Source of the DNA: Haplomitrium mnioides
Taxonomy: Eukaryota > Marchantiophyta > Haplomitriopsida > Calobryales
Direction: 5' to 3'
DNA: 52,829 nt
Assembly: GCA_049999725.1 (NCBI GenBank)
Contig: JBNGIS010016942.1
Location: 127,396-180,224 of the forward strand
The notes beneath the pieces are model-generated. The model was not told the DNA's origin, made no database searches, and saw only the letters and a program-made list of their open reading frames with translations. The stretch's first letter is position 1, and every line of letters starts with the position of its first letter. The translations under genes and the position numbers were made by a program. Positions 31,550-42,465 of the stretch are shown here, piece by piece.

Positions 31550-33842
31550 TACTACGGGAAATTTGCAATTTTAGGAGGATAACCTAGCTACTTCTCTCTT
31601 TTCAGGCGTGAAGATATGTGAGGGACACCATGGTACTAAGAAGATGTGATCTAGCAGAGGCAACCCACCAACCACTTGGCAACAAGGGCATTGGAACGAA
31701 GGGGCAAGAGTCAAAATGATTCAAGAGAGGGATGTCCTCCAGATTTATTGTGAAAGAACTCATGAGGAAGTGGTGGCTAGGGTGATCTCAAGGGGATAGA
31801 ATTCATAACCAAGGGATGAGGAGCAAGAGAGCATGGACACAATTGATAATTCAAAGGCAGAGTGTGAGTCGGAGGCAATGCAAGGCACTACATCTTCACT
31901 TCTTAACTATTAGAGCCGTGGTATGGCTTGATAGAAAGCGGACATGAAGGCGTTTTTGGTGCGGTTTTGAATCAAGGGAATTGATGGAGTGATAAGGATC
32001 CAATGCCCTCCAAAAGGTGCCGATAAAACAAGGCCTCAAAGTTTGCTCCAATATATTGGATTTGATTAGGTCCGATCGGGTTCTATTGGGGTTTTGTCAC
32101 TTCTATCGGGCCTGGTCAAACTACGTGGTTGACGATATAGGTTTCTGTCATTTTCCATCAGGTGCTGCAGGCTGTATCAAGTGGCACTCTATCAGATCAA
32201 GTCACCTATTGGGTTTGACTATCATTGGAATGGTTTTGTCCTTTTCTTATCAAGTGAGACGGTCCATCTTCTATGTGAAAGACGGCACTGAGCAGGACGA
32301 TCAAAGTTAGCGGACTGATCATGTTTATCATCTCATGCTGATCTATCTTTTCAGGCCCAACTAATCAGACGTATCAGGTTTGGCCGATCTTTTCGATCAG
32401 ATCCAATCATCTTTCAGGTTTGAATGACCTTGGTACAATTTGTTCTTTTCTTGTCATACATGGTGGTTCAATCTCCCAGTAGAAAACATTGTTGGACGAC
32501 GCCCTATAAGGTTTTTTTTCTTCTATTATCAAGATAGGTGTTGTGAACCGAACGACTATTATACTCAAGAAACAAGAAAGGACCAAAGATTTATGCATAA
32601 TATGTGTGGCCCTCATTGCTACTGTCAAATGAATAAAAACAAGAATTTCCAATCAAGAGTCATGACGAAAATCAAGAGGGGCAAGAAAAGAAGCCTTGGT
32701 TATAGATGGCCTTGTTTTGAGGTTTGAAGGGTTGATTATCTAGTGCAAGGAAAGCATTGGGGATAGGGGAGCAGATCCTAGTGACACTTCAATTGAAGCG
32801 GGTTAACTTGTGTGGAAGGGCTATCAAGAGTGGAGGTGGACAAGAGAGGCACAAAGAATCGTTGGACAATAGGCTCTAGAGGTTAAAGCTATTCAAGTTT
32901 AACTCACTCTTGAAGGTGGACCAGCATTTGGAGGTGTACCAATACTTGGAGGAGAAAATGATGCGTTTGGCTTGTAATTCATGAGAGGTAGCTAAGGGGG
33001 AGTTCTGGTGTTGTCTAAGCTTTGGTTTGTGTAGGATAATTAATCCCAGGAATGCTAAGAGGGCGTTGCTAGCTTTACATTCAAAAGGAGTCGAGGGAAG
33101 GAGTGGCCACGTTAGTGCATGCACACAAACGTGAAAGATCAAGTCGAGGCTTTGGGTGGAGTGGGTTGGCCAGTAGTTGAGAGTATTGTCTTCTAGAGGT
33201 GGAAGTTAAACAAGACCTCTTTTGAGCTTTTAGAAGTAAATCCAAGACTTCTAGTGATGGAAGTAGATAAACTATCTAGACGCGGGGGGGCGGAGATGAG
33301 TGCTGGACAAAGTGTGAAGTGCTACGGGAGTGATAATATTGGTGTTGAAGTGTTTGTTGGACATGAGAAATTTGTGATTTCCATTGTAATATAGTTGTAG
33401 ATATTCATTAGAGACTTAGCACAATAGGAGGAAATGCGATGAGTGATAGAAAACAAGTGCTGGAGTAGGTTGCCCTATTAGACTTTCAGGTAGTAGGAGT
33501 ACGCATTGACATTGGTAGGTGTTAGCTTGTATTCATCTTTTCTTGCAATAGTGTATACATATTGTCTTGAAATAAGAACCTAAGCGAGAAGTTTTGACTT
33601 GCTACAAAGATTGATCAATGTGAATCTGATTTGGTTGGAGTTTATGAGTAAAAAAGAGGCACAGGTATGTGGTTTCTTTGGGTGGTTGTTGCATGTGCCA
33701 ACCGAAAAGTATAGACCTATTAGTGCGTAAAAGCAATAATATTGGTTTTGGAGCCATCTCATAAAACAAACGGCTACATTTTGTTACCCCTTCTCTCTGA
33801 AGTTGCGTCTTTGAGCATTAATGATGGAAGAGGGATTTGACA
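31550..33842 (+). mobile_element. Long gypsy LTR (LTR-A), approximate left edge
   Basis: This non-coding block of about 2.3 kb lies upstream of a primer-site-like motif and gag, as a 5' LTR should. Segments 31890-32000 and 32690-33290 are similar, in the same orientation, to about 46250-46370 and 47600-48160 (LTR-B). It contains a degenerate GATCGG/GATCAG array at about 32060-32425. The right edge GATTTGACA is followed by TTTTTGGTGCTAGAAG. The left edge is uncertain; the copia fragment ends near 31525. Confidence 0.55.
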
Positions 33843-34010
33843 TAAATTTTTGGTGCTAGAAGAAGGGCCAAGGTTCAAAAGAACCTTTGATCAACCTGGA
33901 ACCAAGATATAGTTTTGGGCAGTAAAGACTCACAAAGATCTTGTCGACATAAGAGTCACAGAACTTGAAACGATCAAAGGTCTGATGCGATAAACATTTT
34001 TGGCGCTAGA
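33843..34010 (+). other. Two primer-site-like motifs
   Basis: TTTTTGGTGCTAGAAG (33847-33862) and TTTTTGGCGCTAGAGCG (from about 33997) lie 150 bp apart. They resemble the ATTTTTGGCGC junctions found after the 5' LTR of many plant Ty3/gypsy elements. The second is closer to canonical TGGCGC, so the LTR might end near 33995 instead of 33842. Confidence 0.45.
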
Positions 34011-34215
34011 GCGTTCACTAAATTGCTGGTACTAGACAAGAAGAGGTAAGTAGGCAAGACAAAGTGTGGAGGAGGGTTTTGAATTGTGGGTAGAATTATT
34101 CCTACGTATCATTGTAATGGCCAATCCCGTATTCGCATCAGGTTTGTGAGTCTGATTCAAGTACAAGTCCTTCAAAGGACAACTAAAGGACGATTCATAT
34201 GGAATGGTAGATGAT

Positions 34216-34503
34216 ATGGAGAACATCCCAATGGTGAGTGGAGAGAGTCATGTAAAAATTGGCATCCTTCTAGCATTGTTCCAAGGAGAGGCATAGTTTT
34301 GGTATAATGACCAGCCAGATAATATCAAGAGGGATTAAGAAGTCCTCAACCTTGTGTTCATATCAGAACTCAAAAAATTTCCAGAGGGAATAGAGGAATT
34401 AATCAAGATGGTACAACTTAGAGTGAAGAGGAAGGAATTTGTGAGAGGATTTCTAAAAAGATTCAAGAAAGTGACAAGAAAGTTGAATCCCCCAACCACT
34501 GAT
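34216..34503 (+). pseudogene. Gypsy gag fragment
   Basis: The frame starts MENIPMVSGE and reads ALFQGEA-stop-FWYNDQP, then ELIKMVQLRVKRKEF and GFLKRFKKVTRKLNPP. This is the Retrotrans_gag pattern seen in Tat/Athila-type elements (GEAQ.WYN followed by SFLKRF). The TAG at the first break replaces a likely Gln. It stops short of the chromovirus at 34574. The matching pol may be the block at 42466-44830, which would make the chromovirus an insertion in this element. Confidence 0.65.
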
Positions 34504-34573
34504 GGATGTTGACCTCATGGTTTCTTGTAGCCCTGCTTAGGGAGATAAGGACATAGGTAAAGAGGAGAAGGAG

Positions 34574-34675
34574 AGGTCTTAGCTTGGATCTTGAGTTGCT
34601 TTTGGTTGAAGAACTCTGTTAGAGTTCACCATAAGTTCTTACTGATTTGGTTTTGGTCTTTGAAATTCTTTTACA
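34574..34675 (+). mobile_element. Truncated 5' LTR of chromovirus copy 2
   Basis: It matches the last ~100 bp of the 3' LTR (from GGTCTTAGCTTGGA) and ends TTTTACA. One base separates it from the primer site, as in copy 1. The missing 5' two-thirds explain why no target duplication is readable. Confidence 0.85.
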
Positions 34676-34714
34676 ATGATATTAGAGCTATAGTTTGTTT
34701 TTGGTGTGAGCTAC

Positions 34715-37700
34715 ATGGAGAGTCAAGAGGAGGTGGTTCAAGCAATAGAACAATGACTTGAACATCATTCATGTGTTTTGGAAGTGGGAATAAAAGAAAG
34801 AGCAATATTTCAAGAAGAAGAAAGTTATGGGCGATTTTCAACGCCAAAAGCATATGATGGAAAGGTGACTTGTAGTGCTTGTGAGAGCTTCATTTTTTAT
34901 TGTGAACAATATTTTGAAGCTACAAACATTAGAGAGGATAGTTGGCAAATTCTATTTGCAGCAAGTCAATTAGAAGGAGTTGCAAAGACTTGGTGGAGAT
35001 ATCAAATATAACAAGCATAACATGGATTTGTTGCTCCTATTGTTTCTTAGTATGAGTTGAAAGAAGGAGTGATTTCAAGACTTAAAGTTGTAAATGCTTC
35101 AAAAGTAGCAAGAGATTGATTGGCCAAATTGAAGCAACTTGGTAGAGTGAGAAGTTATGTGACACATTTTCAAGATACAATTATGCAAATTCCTGATATA
35201 AGAGAAGAAGAAGCACTAGACCGCTTTGTTCGGGGATCGAAGCCTCACACGAGAATAGAAGTTACTATGAGAGAGCCTACTCAATTAGAAGAAGCAATGC
35301 GTATGGCGGAATGACATGACTGATTAGTCACGACTACAGAAGTTAGATTTCATCCTCAACCATTCAAACAACATTCTCAAAACCTTGCAAACTCTACTGG
35401 AATTAAAATTCCGACAAGAATTCAAGGTACATTGTTCCATCTTGATGGTATGATTAAGGAGCACTCTTGTAGAATGTTGGTTGATAGTGAGAGTTCTGAA
35501 AATTTTATGTCACTACGTTTTGCTAAGATAATCAAAGCAAAATATAGGCATATCAAGGGGAGTGTTGTGACTATGGCTGATGGCCAAAAGCATGATTTTT
35601 TTTGCTCTCAAAAGCCATTTCTTCTAAGGATTGGAAAAGAGTGTATGTAATCTATGCAATTTGTTATTGCATCTGTACAATATGACATCATTTTAAGATT
35701 TCCTTGGCGTGAAGAAAGGTCTGCTCAATTCGATTGGGGAAAACGACAAATTCAAGTTATCTTACAAGGTAAGAAACTTCTTTTGAGGTGTTGGACATTG
35801 TTGTTGAGGAAGCCTAAATCAGCTCAACATGTTCATTCAGTAGAACAAGAGTTGCGTGCCTTTTCTGTTTGGATTAAGCCCATCACGAACTTGAGTAAGG
35901 AGGGGAGAAAAGGTGTGCTTACCTTAATGATAGATTTTATTTTGAAAGAGTTTGCGGATGTATTTCCGAAGGATTTGCCAAAGGGGTTACTAGACAATCG
36001 AGGAATGCCTTTTCCGATTGAGTTGATGGGGGGAAGCACTCCTTATAATCGATTTATATATCAGCTATCACCACAAGAGTTAGAGGAGCTTCGAAAGACA
36101 TTGATAGAACTTCTTGAGAAGGACTTTATTCAACATAATGCTTCTCCTCGGGGAGCTCTGGTATTCTTTATACCAAAGAAAGATGGTGGATTTCGTCTTC
36201 GTATAGATTATTGAGGATTGAAAAATCAAACACTGAAGAATGCCTATCTTCTACCTTGTATTGATGATTTGTTGGATCAATTGAGTAGTGCAAGATTATT
36301 TTCTAAGTTGGATCTTCAAAGTGGCTATTGGCAAATTCCAATCATACCAAGTGATATATCAAAGACAACTTTCTGCACAAGGTATAGGCATTTTGAGTGG
36401 AAGGTTCTCATATTTGGTCTTATTAATGCTCCGATGATATTCATGGATCAAATGCATCGAGTTTTTGATGGGTTATTAGATAAGTCAGTGTTGGTATTTT
36501 TGGACGATATCCTTATCTTTAGTAAAATTGAAGTTGAGCATCGTGCTCATCTCAAGGAGGTACTACAACGACTATGCAATTGGAAGTTTTATTGCAAGAA
36601 GATTCATTCATTACTATGCTCATATTGTTGCACCGCTTACGGATTTACTAGGGAAGGATGCAACGTTCAAATGAACGACCAAGAAGTAAGTGGCATTTCA
36701 ATAGTTCAAGGATGCAGTGACATCTCGTCCAATTCTACAATTATATGATCCAAAAAGACATTGTAAAGTTGATTTTGATGCTTCTAATTTTGCTATTGGA
36801 GCGGTTTTACAACAAGAGTTTGAGGATGGACTTCATCCAGTTGCCTTCATGTCACGTCGATTGAATGCGACGTAGAGAAATTATTATTCAAGAGATCGAG
36901 AGCAATTAGCAATGGTTTATGCTACTAAGATGTGGAGATACTATCTTTTGGACAAACCTATACTTATGCGCATAGACCACAAGACATTGCTTCAAGAAAT
37001 CCATTTGGAAAATATGACAAGTCGTCATCATCAATGGGAAGACCAACTACAACTCTTTGATTTCAAGTTGGAGTACAAGCCAGGAAGGTTCCACACTATT
37101 CCTGAAGCATTGTTCTGAAGATAGGATCATCAAATAAATACAATAGAGATAGCAAATGCTAGTATATTACATCTTGATGAAGCAACCAGTGATGGCTTTC
37201 GACAAAAGTTACAAGAAGACGCCTTCTTTACTCTTGTTAAAGCAAGTTTAGTGGTCCAAGATAGTGAGTATCATACATTTTCCATTCGGGATGGTATTTT
37301 CTATCAAGGTCATCAAACATATGTTCCACAAGATGATGCACTTTGAATAGCACGTTTACAAGAAGCACATGATATTCCGATTTCTGAGCATCTTGGAGTA
37401 GACAAGACTATGGAGTTGCCTCAACACACTTGATGGTGGCCAAACCTAGCTCAAGATGTTCATGGCTTTGTTTGTTCTTGTGAAAGTTGTTAATGAAACA
37501 AGGTTTTAAATCAAAAACCAACTGGACTTTTGCAACCATTATCAATTCCTACTACTTGGTGGGAACATGTAAGTTTGGGTCTTATCACTTCACTTCCAAC
37601 CATGTCCCGTGGGTTTACAGCTATTATAGTGTTTGTGAATAAGCTAAGCAAGTAAATTCATCTAGCACCGATAATGGATATGGTGATTGCTCCACAATTA

Positions 37701-38181
37701 GCAAAGATTTATTTTGATATAGTCTTCCGATATCATGGAATGCCAAAGGTACTTATATCTGATAGAGATCCATGATTAATTGGGAAGTTTTGGCGAGATT
37801 TATTCACACTTTTGGGAACCAAACTTTCTATGTATATGGCATATCATCCTCAAACACATCGGCAAACCGAACGGGCAAATCGCACTGTGGAGGATATGCT
37901 TCGAGCGTTTATCAATGTTCATCATACAGATTGAGATAGTTTTTTATTGGTTGTGGAGTTTGCATACAACAACTTCAAACAAGCAAGTACTAGCGTTTCT
38001 CCTTTCTTTGTTAATTTTGGTCAACATCCTCTTGTTCTTGATGGTTTGCTTTCTCCTTTGTCTTCCAATATTCCCAATCTTTCTACCCTTTTTTTCTTGT
38101 TTATCTTCCTCATTGCAAGATGTCAAAAACCATCTTATTATTGCTCAAAATCAGGAAAAACAATTTGCCAATAAACATCGT
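34715..38181 (+). pseudogene. Chromovirus copy 2 gag-pol (first part)
   Basis: MESQEEVV opens gag at 34715. Gag includes YFEATNIREDSWQILFAAS and WWRYQ. Protease has LVDSESSEN, where DSGS is expected (about 35476). Reverse transcriptase (36060-36600) contains FFIPKKDGGF, LDLQSGYWQIP and FLDDILIFS. RNase H (36770-37118) has DASNFAIGAVLQQEF. Integrase has HLGVDKTM, ISDRDP and HPQT...TERANRTVEDMLR, but its first catalytic Asp lies in a region reading SLGLITSLP and appears lost. In-frame stops include 34754, 35009, 35048, 35117 and 36212. The last codons abut the 3.4-kb insertion. Confidence 0.9.
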
Positions 38182-38337
38182 TGTCACTCCCCTCCTTTAG
38201 GCCTTAACCTTCATATGTGCTACTTGGAAGGTGGGGGAGGACAAAAGCAGGTGATTAAGGTTCTTTTGTGAGATGGCCCCTATTCAATTATGACTTTGAG
38301 GCTCTAAGGGATCTCTTTTCACCTTACCAGCCCTCTC

Positions 38338-38361
38338 CTCACCTCACCTCACCTCACCTCA
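38338..38361. repeat. (CTCAC)n microsatellite
   Basis: About five perfect pentanucleotide units near the left end of the 3.4-kb insertion. Confidence 0.9.
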
Positions 38362-39919
38362 ATAGACACAGCCTCAACCCAACTACTCATTCACCCACAA
38401 TGCCAGAACATGCATACACACAAACCCTAGTAACTCTATGGAAATCTTCAATGTAATTCAAGGATCCTAAATCTGGACCCAACCACCTTGTGTATACTTC
38501 AGGAGCAAAATGGAATAACCCCTGTATCACATAACAATAACAAGACAGGGTTGTCCCAAGGTCTCAACAACTAGAATTCCTACCTATTTCTAGTCTTGAA
38601 TTATTCTTATACATTAAAACAGAGTGGTGGAATAGAATGCAAGGACCCAAGATCACATGACTATGTTAAGGGACTTGACTCCCCCTTCACAGGGCTGCCT
38701 CCGAGTTTGAACAAATGGAATCTGTCTAAGCCTAATCCTAAGTGCTTCTTATATCATATAACAGAATTCAAGTCTATCTAACACATTCATACACATTTAC
38801 AAACATACACACTTATTGCACTTCATCAACATCAGAGACCTCACACGGTTATTGGGCCCGATCTCCCAGTAGACTCCTCCTCAACTCACCACAGAAATCT
38901 TCCTTCCAATCCCCACACACACATCCTTCTTCCATATAGTTTTTCAACTTCCCTCGCGAGAAGCCCTGGATTTACTTCCTCAAGCTCAGAAGAGGATTTC
39001 TTTCACTTCCACCCTTGGAAGACAGTCCTCCCGACTACAAATAGCTCACTCCACCTCTGAGCCTCGAATAGGTCTTCTTTGCAGTGCACAGGCACTAACA
39101 TAGCCACCTTCTTCTCAGCTCCACTTGAGAGGTAACACCAGATCACACTCCGAGCACTCTGGGTTGATGCTCCCGTACACAGAATTGCAGAGACAACCCC
39201 AAGATCCCACTTGGCAGTCTCTTGCAAATTCTCAACAGAACGGATCCCCTTCAAATCACCCGTATCGATCCACCTCCACCACAAGACCACCTATAGAGAT
39301 GAGTTCACTTGGATCACCCAAGCCTCTAAAGCTCCTTGCTCATCAATTCCTGGCACCTCTCCAGTCCACCTCCACCTCTGCTAGCTCCTTATATGAGTAC
39401 ACTCGCCTCAAGTCAATTCTTATTGGAATCCAATTCTGCCTTACCTTGTTGCGTTTTCCTTGTCCCGAGATTGCTTGCGCATCTCTAGCTTGCTTGCACA
39501 CTAACCCGATTGAATTCAAAGCCCTACAATGTATACCTCTCCAAGCTTCCACCTCCGTGAATCCTTTTCATTAGAAAGGTTGTTATTCTTGTTAGGCTCA
39601 GACCCGGACACAATGACACTTGTCTCGTCTATTTGCAGTTTGCTTCTTAGTACAACGAACACACGGGGTCAAAACCAAGGAATCTTGTAGGTTAATATTC
39701 TGAAGATTCCCACGGAACCCAAGTCCAAAAACCCCCTTGGAATAGAGTCCCAAAGAATCCTGCAGAAAAAGAGTCCAAAGGAATCTCGCGGATTTGCGTC
39801 CGGAGATTTTGACGGATCCGAGTCTGCAAAACCCAGCAGAACATTGTTGACTTTTCCTTCGCCGCCACCATCCAACACTGCATTCAACCTGGAAGTTGGA
39901 CCAGCACTTTGACCTTGCT

Positions 39920-40600
39920 CCGTAGTTGACCACGAATCCTAATCCGAAGAATCCGACGGATAGGGAAGTTTGAAGGATCCCTCACACTCCTCCGAAGTGC
40001 CACGTTTTAAGGCTAACTTTCTTCCGTGGCCGTTGTTCGACGCCGTTTCCAACAGGGAAGGTGGACCGCCATGATGAATTTTGTCTATGGTTGACTTCTC
40101 TCTGACCCAAAGGATTCAATGGGCTCTGTCAAAGCGCCATATAATCTGAAGCTGTGCCATCCCACGCCATTTTCAAAGGGGAAGGTTGACCAACGGGCTA
40201 ACCTAGTTCCGTGGTTGACCTCCATCTTACCCAAAGGATCCAATGGGCTCTGTCAAAGCGCCACGTAATTCAAAGTTGCGCTATCTGACGCAATTTCAAA
40301 GGGGAAGGTGGACCGACGGGCTGACTTAGTTCCGTGGTTGACCTCCATCTGACCCGAAGGATCCAATGGGCTCTGTCGAAGCACCACGTAATCTGAAGTT
40401 GCGCCGTCCGACGCTGTTTTCAAAGAGGAAGGCAGACCGACACGTTGACTTGGTTTTGTAAAATCCAACGGGCTCCTCTGAGTTGCTATGTGTATGTTGA
40501 CCTTCTTAGACACTTGTGAGGACGCCACGTAATCCGAGGGAGCACCGTCCGACATCGTTTTCAATGAGAAAGCTTGACCATCGCGTTGACTTGATTCCGT
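39920..40600. repeat. 123-bp tandem repeat in the solo LTR
   Basis: Three clear units start at 40089, 40213 and 40336 (periods 124 and 123). Each contains GGTTGACCTCCATC, AAAGGATCCAATGGGCTCTG and a TTTCAAAGGGGAAGGTGGACC-like end. Degenerate flanking units extend the array from about 39920 to 40600. Confidence 0.85.
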
Positions 40601-40614
40601 AGAAGACTGCAGAC

Positions 40615-40990
40615 ACCTTAAGACTGCCACGTTTTTGCAAGGTCCCGCGGACCTCCTACGGCTACCACGTCTCCGTTGAAACCCTCGGAACCCTATGCCT
40701 GCCATGCCCCCGCTAAGTCTCGTGGACACCTTGGGCCCGCCACGTCTCCATGGCGTGGGACGGCACAGCTTCAGATTATATGGCGGACAGGACTCTCAGG
40801 AAACTCGCGGACACCCTGAGCCCACCTCGCCTCCGCAAAGTCCCGTGGACACCTTGGGCCCATCAATCCCCCGCTAAGTCTCGCAGACACTCTAGGCCTG
40901 CCACATTTCCGTGGAACTGTCCGGAGCTCTGCAAAGACGCCACATTTCCATGGGATCTTTCGGAGCCCTAAGAAGATGCCACATTTCCAT
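40615..40990. repeat. GC-rich degenerate repeats, about 50-60 bp
   Basis: Words such as GTGGACACCTTGGGCCC, CCCCGCTAAGTCTCG and GCCACATTTCCRTGG recur in changing order downstream of the 123-bp array. Confidence 0.6.
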
Positions 40991-41541
40991 TAAAAATCGC
41001 GGATAGGGAAGGATGGGGTCGCCGACCCCAGTAGAACCCGTTTAGCACCTGATGGATCGGAGGGTCCTTCGATCCTTTGCCTAATCGCTACTATCAAAGG
41101 CCTTGGCCCCTCCTTGCTCTTCCCGATCTCTGCCTCAGATACGCGCATCTGAGAGTTGGATCTGCGACTTTTCCTTTTTTGCGGTCCCCCTCACCCGTTG
41201 GCTCTTTTTTGATCTCCTCTCTGCAGCTTTGATCCTCCTCCTCTGACCCTTGCTTCTTCCTGCTAGGGCCTTGATTATTGCCTCTTGATGATACTTAGTC
41301 CCTTATCTGCTTCCGTCAAATTTTAGTGGTGCCCTCCCACTTGTTGGCTACTACCGCTTCTCTCCTTCCCAAGCGATCCCGTTCCACTCATTGGGTCTCT
41401 GCGATCTGCTCATACTCAATGGTTGGAGTCGATGCGCTGCTCCTAAGGTACTTTAGCACTTACAAGAGGGAAATTGTACCAATGCTACTTCTAATTTTCT
41501 AAATCCTTCCTTAGTGCTCCATGTCACTAGTTGACAATCAT

Positions 41542-42018
41542 CGTGATTGCTCTTATGTTTTAGGTGACCAATTTATGTTATCCACTCATATTTTTCCATT
41601 GTCTTTAGATACTCAAGTTCGTAAGTTATCTTCTGCTTGGATTGGTCCTTTCTCTATTTCTCATGTTATTTCTCTTGTTGCTTACAAACTTGATCTTCCT
41701 CTTCATATGAAGATTCATCCTGTGTTCCATGTGTCTAAACTAAAGCCTTTTGTTTCTAATCCATCTTCTTTTCCAAATTGTGTTCAACTTCCTCCTCTGG
41801 CCATTGTTCTTGATGATCATAAAGAATTTAAAGTAGATCGTATTTTGACGAAAAGAGTTATCAAGCGAGAGCGACATCCTCAAGTTCAATACAAGGTTTT
41901 GTGGAAAGGCTATCCACTTCATAATGCTATTTGGGAACCTTCTTCCAATCTTAAGAATGCTCAAGAAGCTATTCAAATTTTTGAAAGTTGTGGCAATGAC
42001 AGAGACATCATCAACTAG
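41542..42018 (+). pseudogene. Chromovirus copy 2 integrase end and chromodomain
   Basis: This continues the frame interrupted at 38181. It reads VRKLSSAWIGPFSIS, PLHMKIHPVFHVSKL, then the chromodomain FKVDRILTKRVIKRERHPQ, VQYKVLWKGYP and WEPSSNLKNA, ending in TAG (42016-42018). The chromodomain aromatic and acidic positions look kept. It has no internal stop over more than 150 codons, the best-preserved coding stretch in the window. A chromodomain of this type is thought to steer integration toward heterochromatin. Confidence 0.92.
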
Positions 42019-42031
42019 AAGGCGGGGATTA
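42016..42031 (+). other. Chromovirus copy 2 polypurine tract
   Basis: TAGAAGGCGGGGATTA lies immediately before the 3' LTR and includes the pol stop codon, as in copy 1. Confidence 0.8.
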
Positions 42032-42465
42032 TGTAATAGTACAAGTATAAGGTTGTGCTATTTATAAGAAAATAGAGAGGAGTGAAGGAAGTGGTAGTGA
42101 GTCACTTTTAGAGTAAAGATTGGATTACTTGCCTTTGAAGTCACTTTTGGTGGAGAGTCACTTTCAAGTTATTTGACTTTGAAGTCACTTTTGGTAGAGA
42201 GTCACTTTTAGAGCTGAAATTAGAAGTGACTTGTAAGTGAAGAAAGAGAGATGACACCCTCTTCTCTTGTATAAATAGAAGGGATTCTTAGCCGCACTTC
42301 TCATTCTGGAGTTCCTCTCGAATCACTTAGGTTCTTTGGTTGCTTGGCTTTTGCTAGCACTCTTGGTCTTAGCTTGGACCTTTAGTTGCTTTTGGTTGAA
42401 GAACTCTATTAGAGTTCACCATGAGTTCTTACTCATTTGGATTTGGTCTTTGAGATTCTTTTATA
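42032..42465 (+). mobile_element. Chromovirus copy 2, 3' LTR (434 bp)
   Basis: It starts TGTAATAGTACAAG and ends TTTTATA (the consensus ends TTTTACA). It contains GTCACTTTTGGTRGAGAGTCACTTT-type internal duplications (42120-42235). A TATAAATAG box lies near 42271-42279. Confidence 0.9.

Larger units (their letters stand above)
38182..41536. mobile_element. 3355-bp LTR-like insertion, probably a solo LTR
   Basis: It starts TGTCACTCCC and ends AGTTGACA, so termini TGTCA...TGACA are inverted as in LTRs. Flanks are ATCGT (38177-38181) and ATCAT (41537-41541), a 5-bp duplication with one change. Integrase coding of the host chromovirus continues on both sides. The body is visibly GC-richer than its surroundings. 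It has no protein domain, no internal LTR pair and no primer site, which favours a solo LTR of a long-LTR family over a complete non-autonomous element. Orientation is unknown. Confidence 0.75.
34574..42465 (+). mobile_element. Chromovirus copy 2, itself interrupted
   Basis: The 5' LTR is truncated to its last 102 bp (34574-34675). The primer site TGATATTAGAGCT follows at 34677. The polyprotein runs 34715-38181, is broken by the insertion 38182-41536, and resumes 41542-42018. The 3' LTR is complete (42032-42465). Without the insert the element would be about 4.5 kb. It is the same family as 12610-17475, as shown by collinear similarity over LTR, gag, pol and chromodomain. Confidence 0.92.

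Noticed and set aside
39125-39574. Plus-strand frame of 149 codons in the GC-rich insertion
   Set aside because: No domain is recognised, the composition is low-complexity Ser/Pro/Thr, and it lies inside a non-coding LTR-like element.
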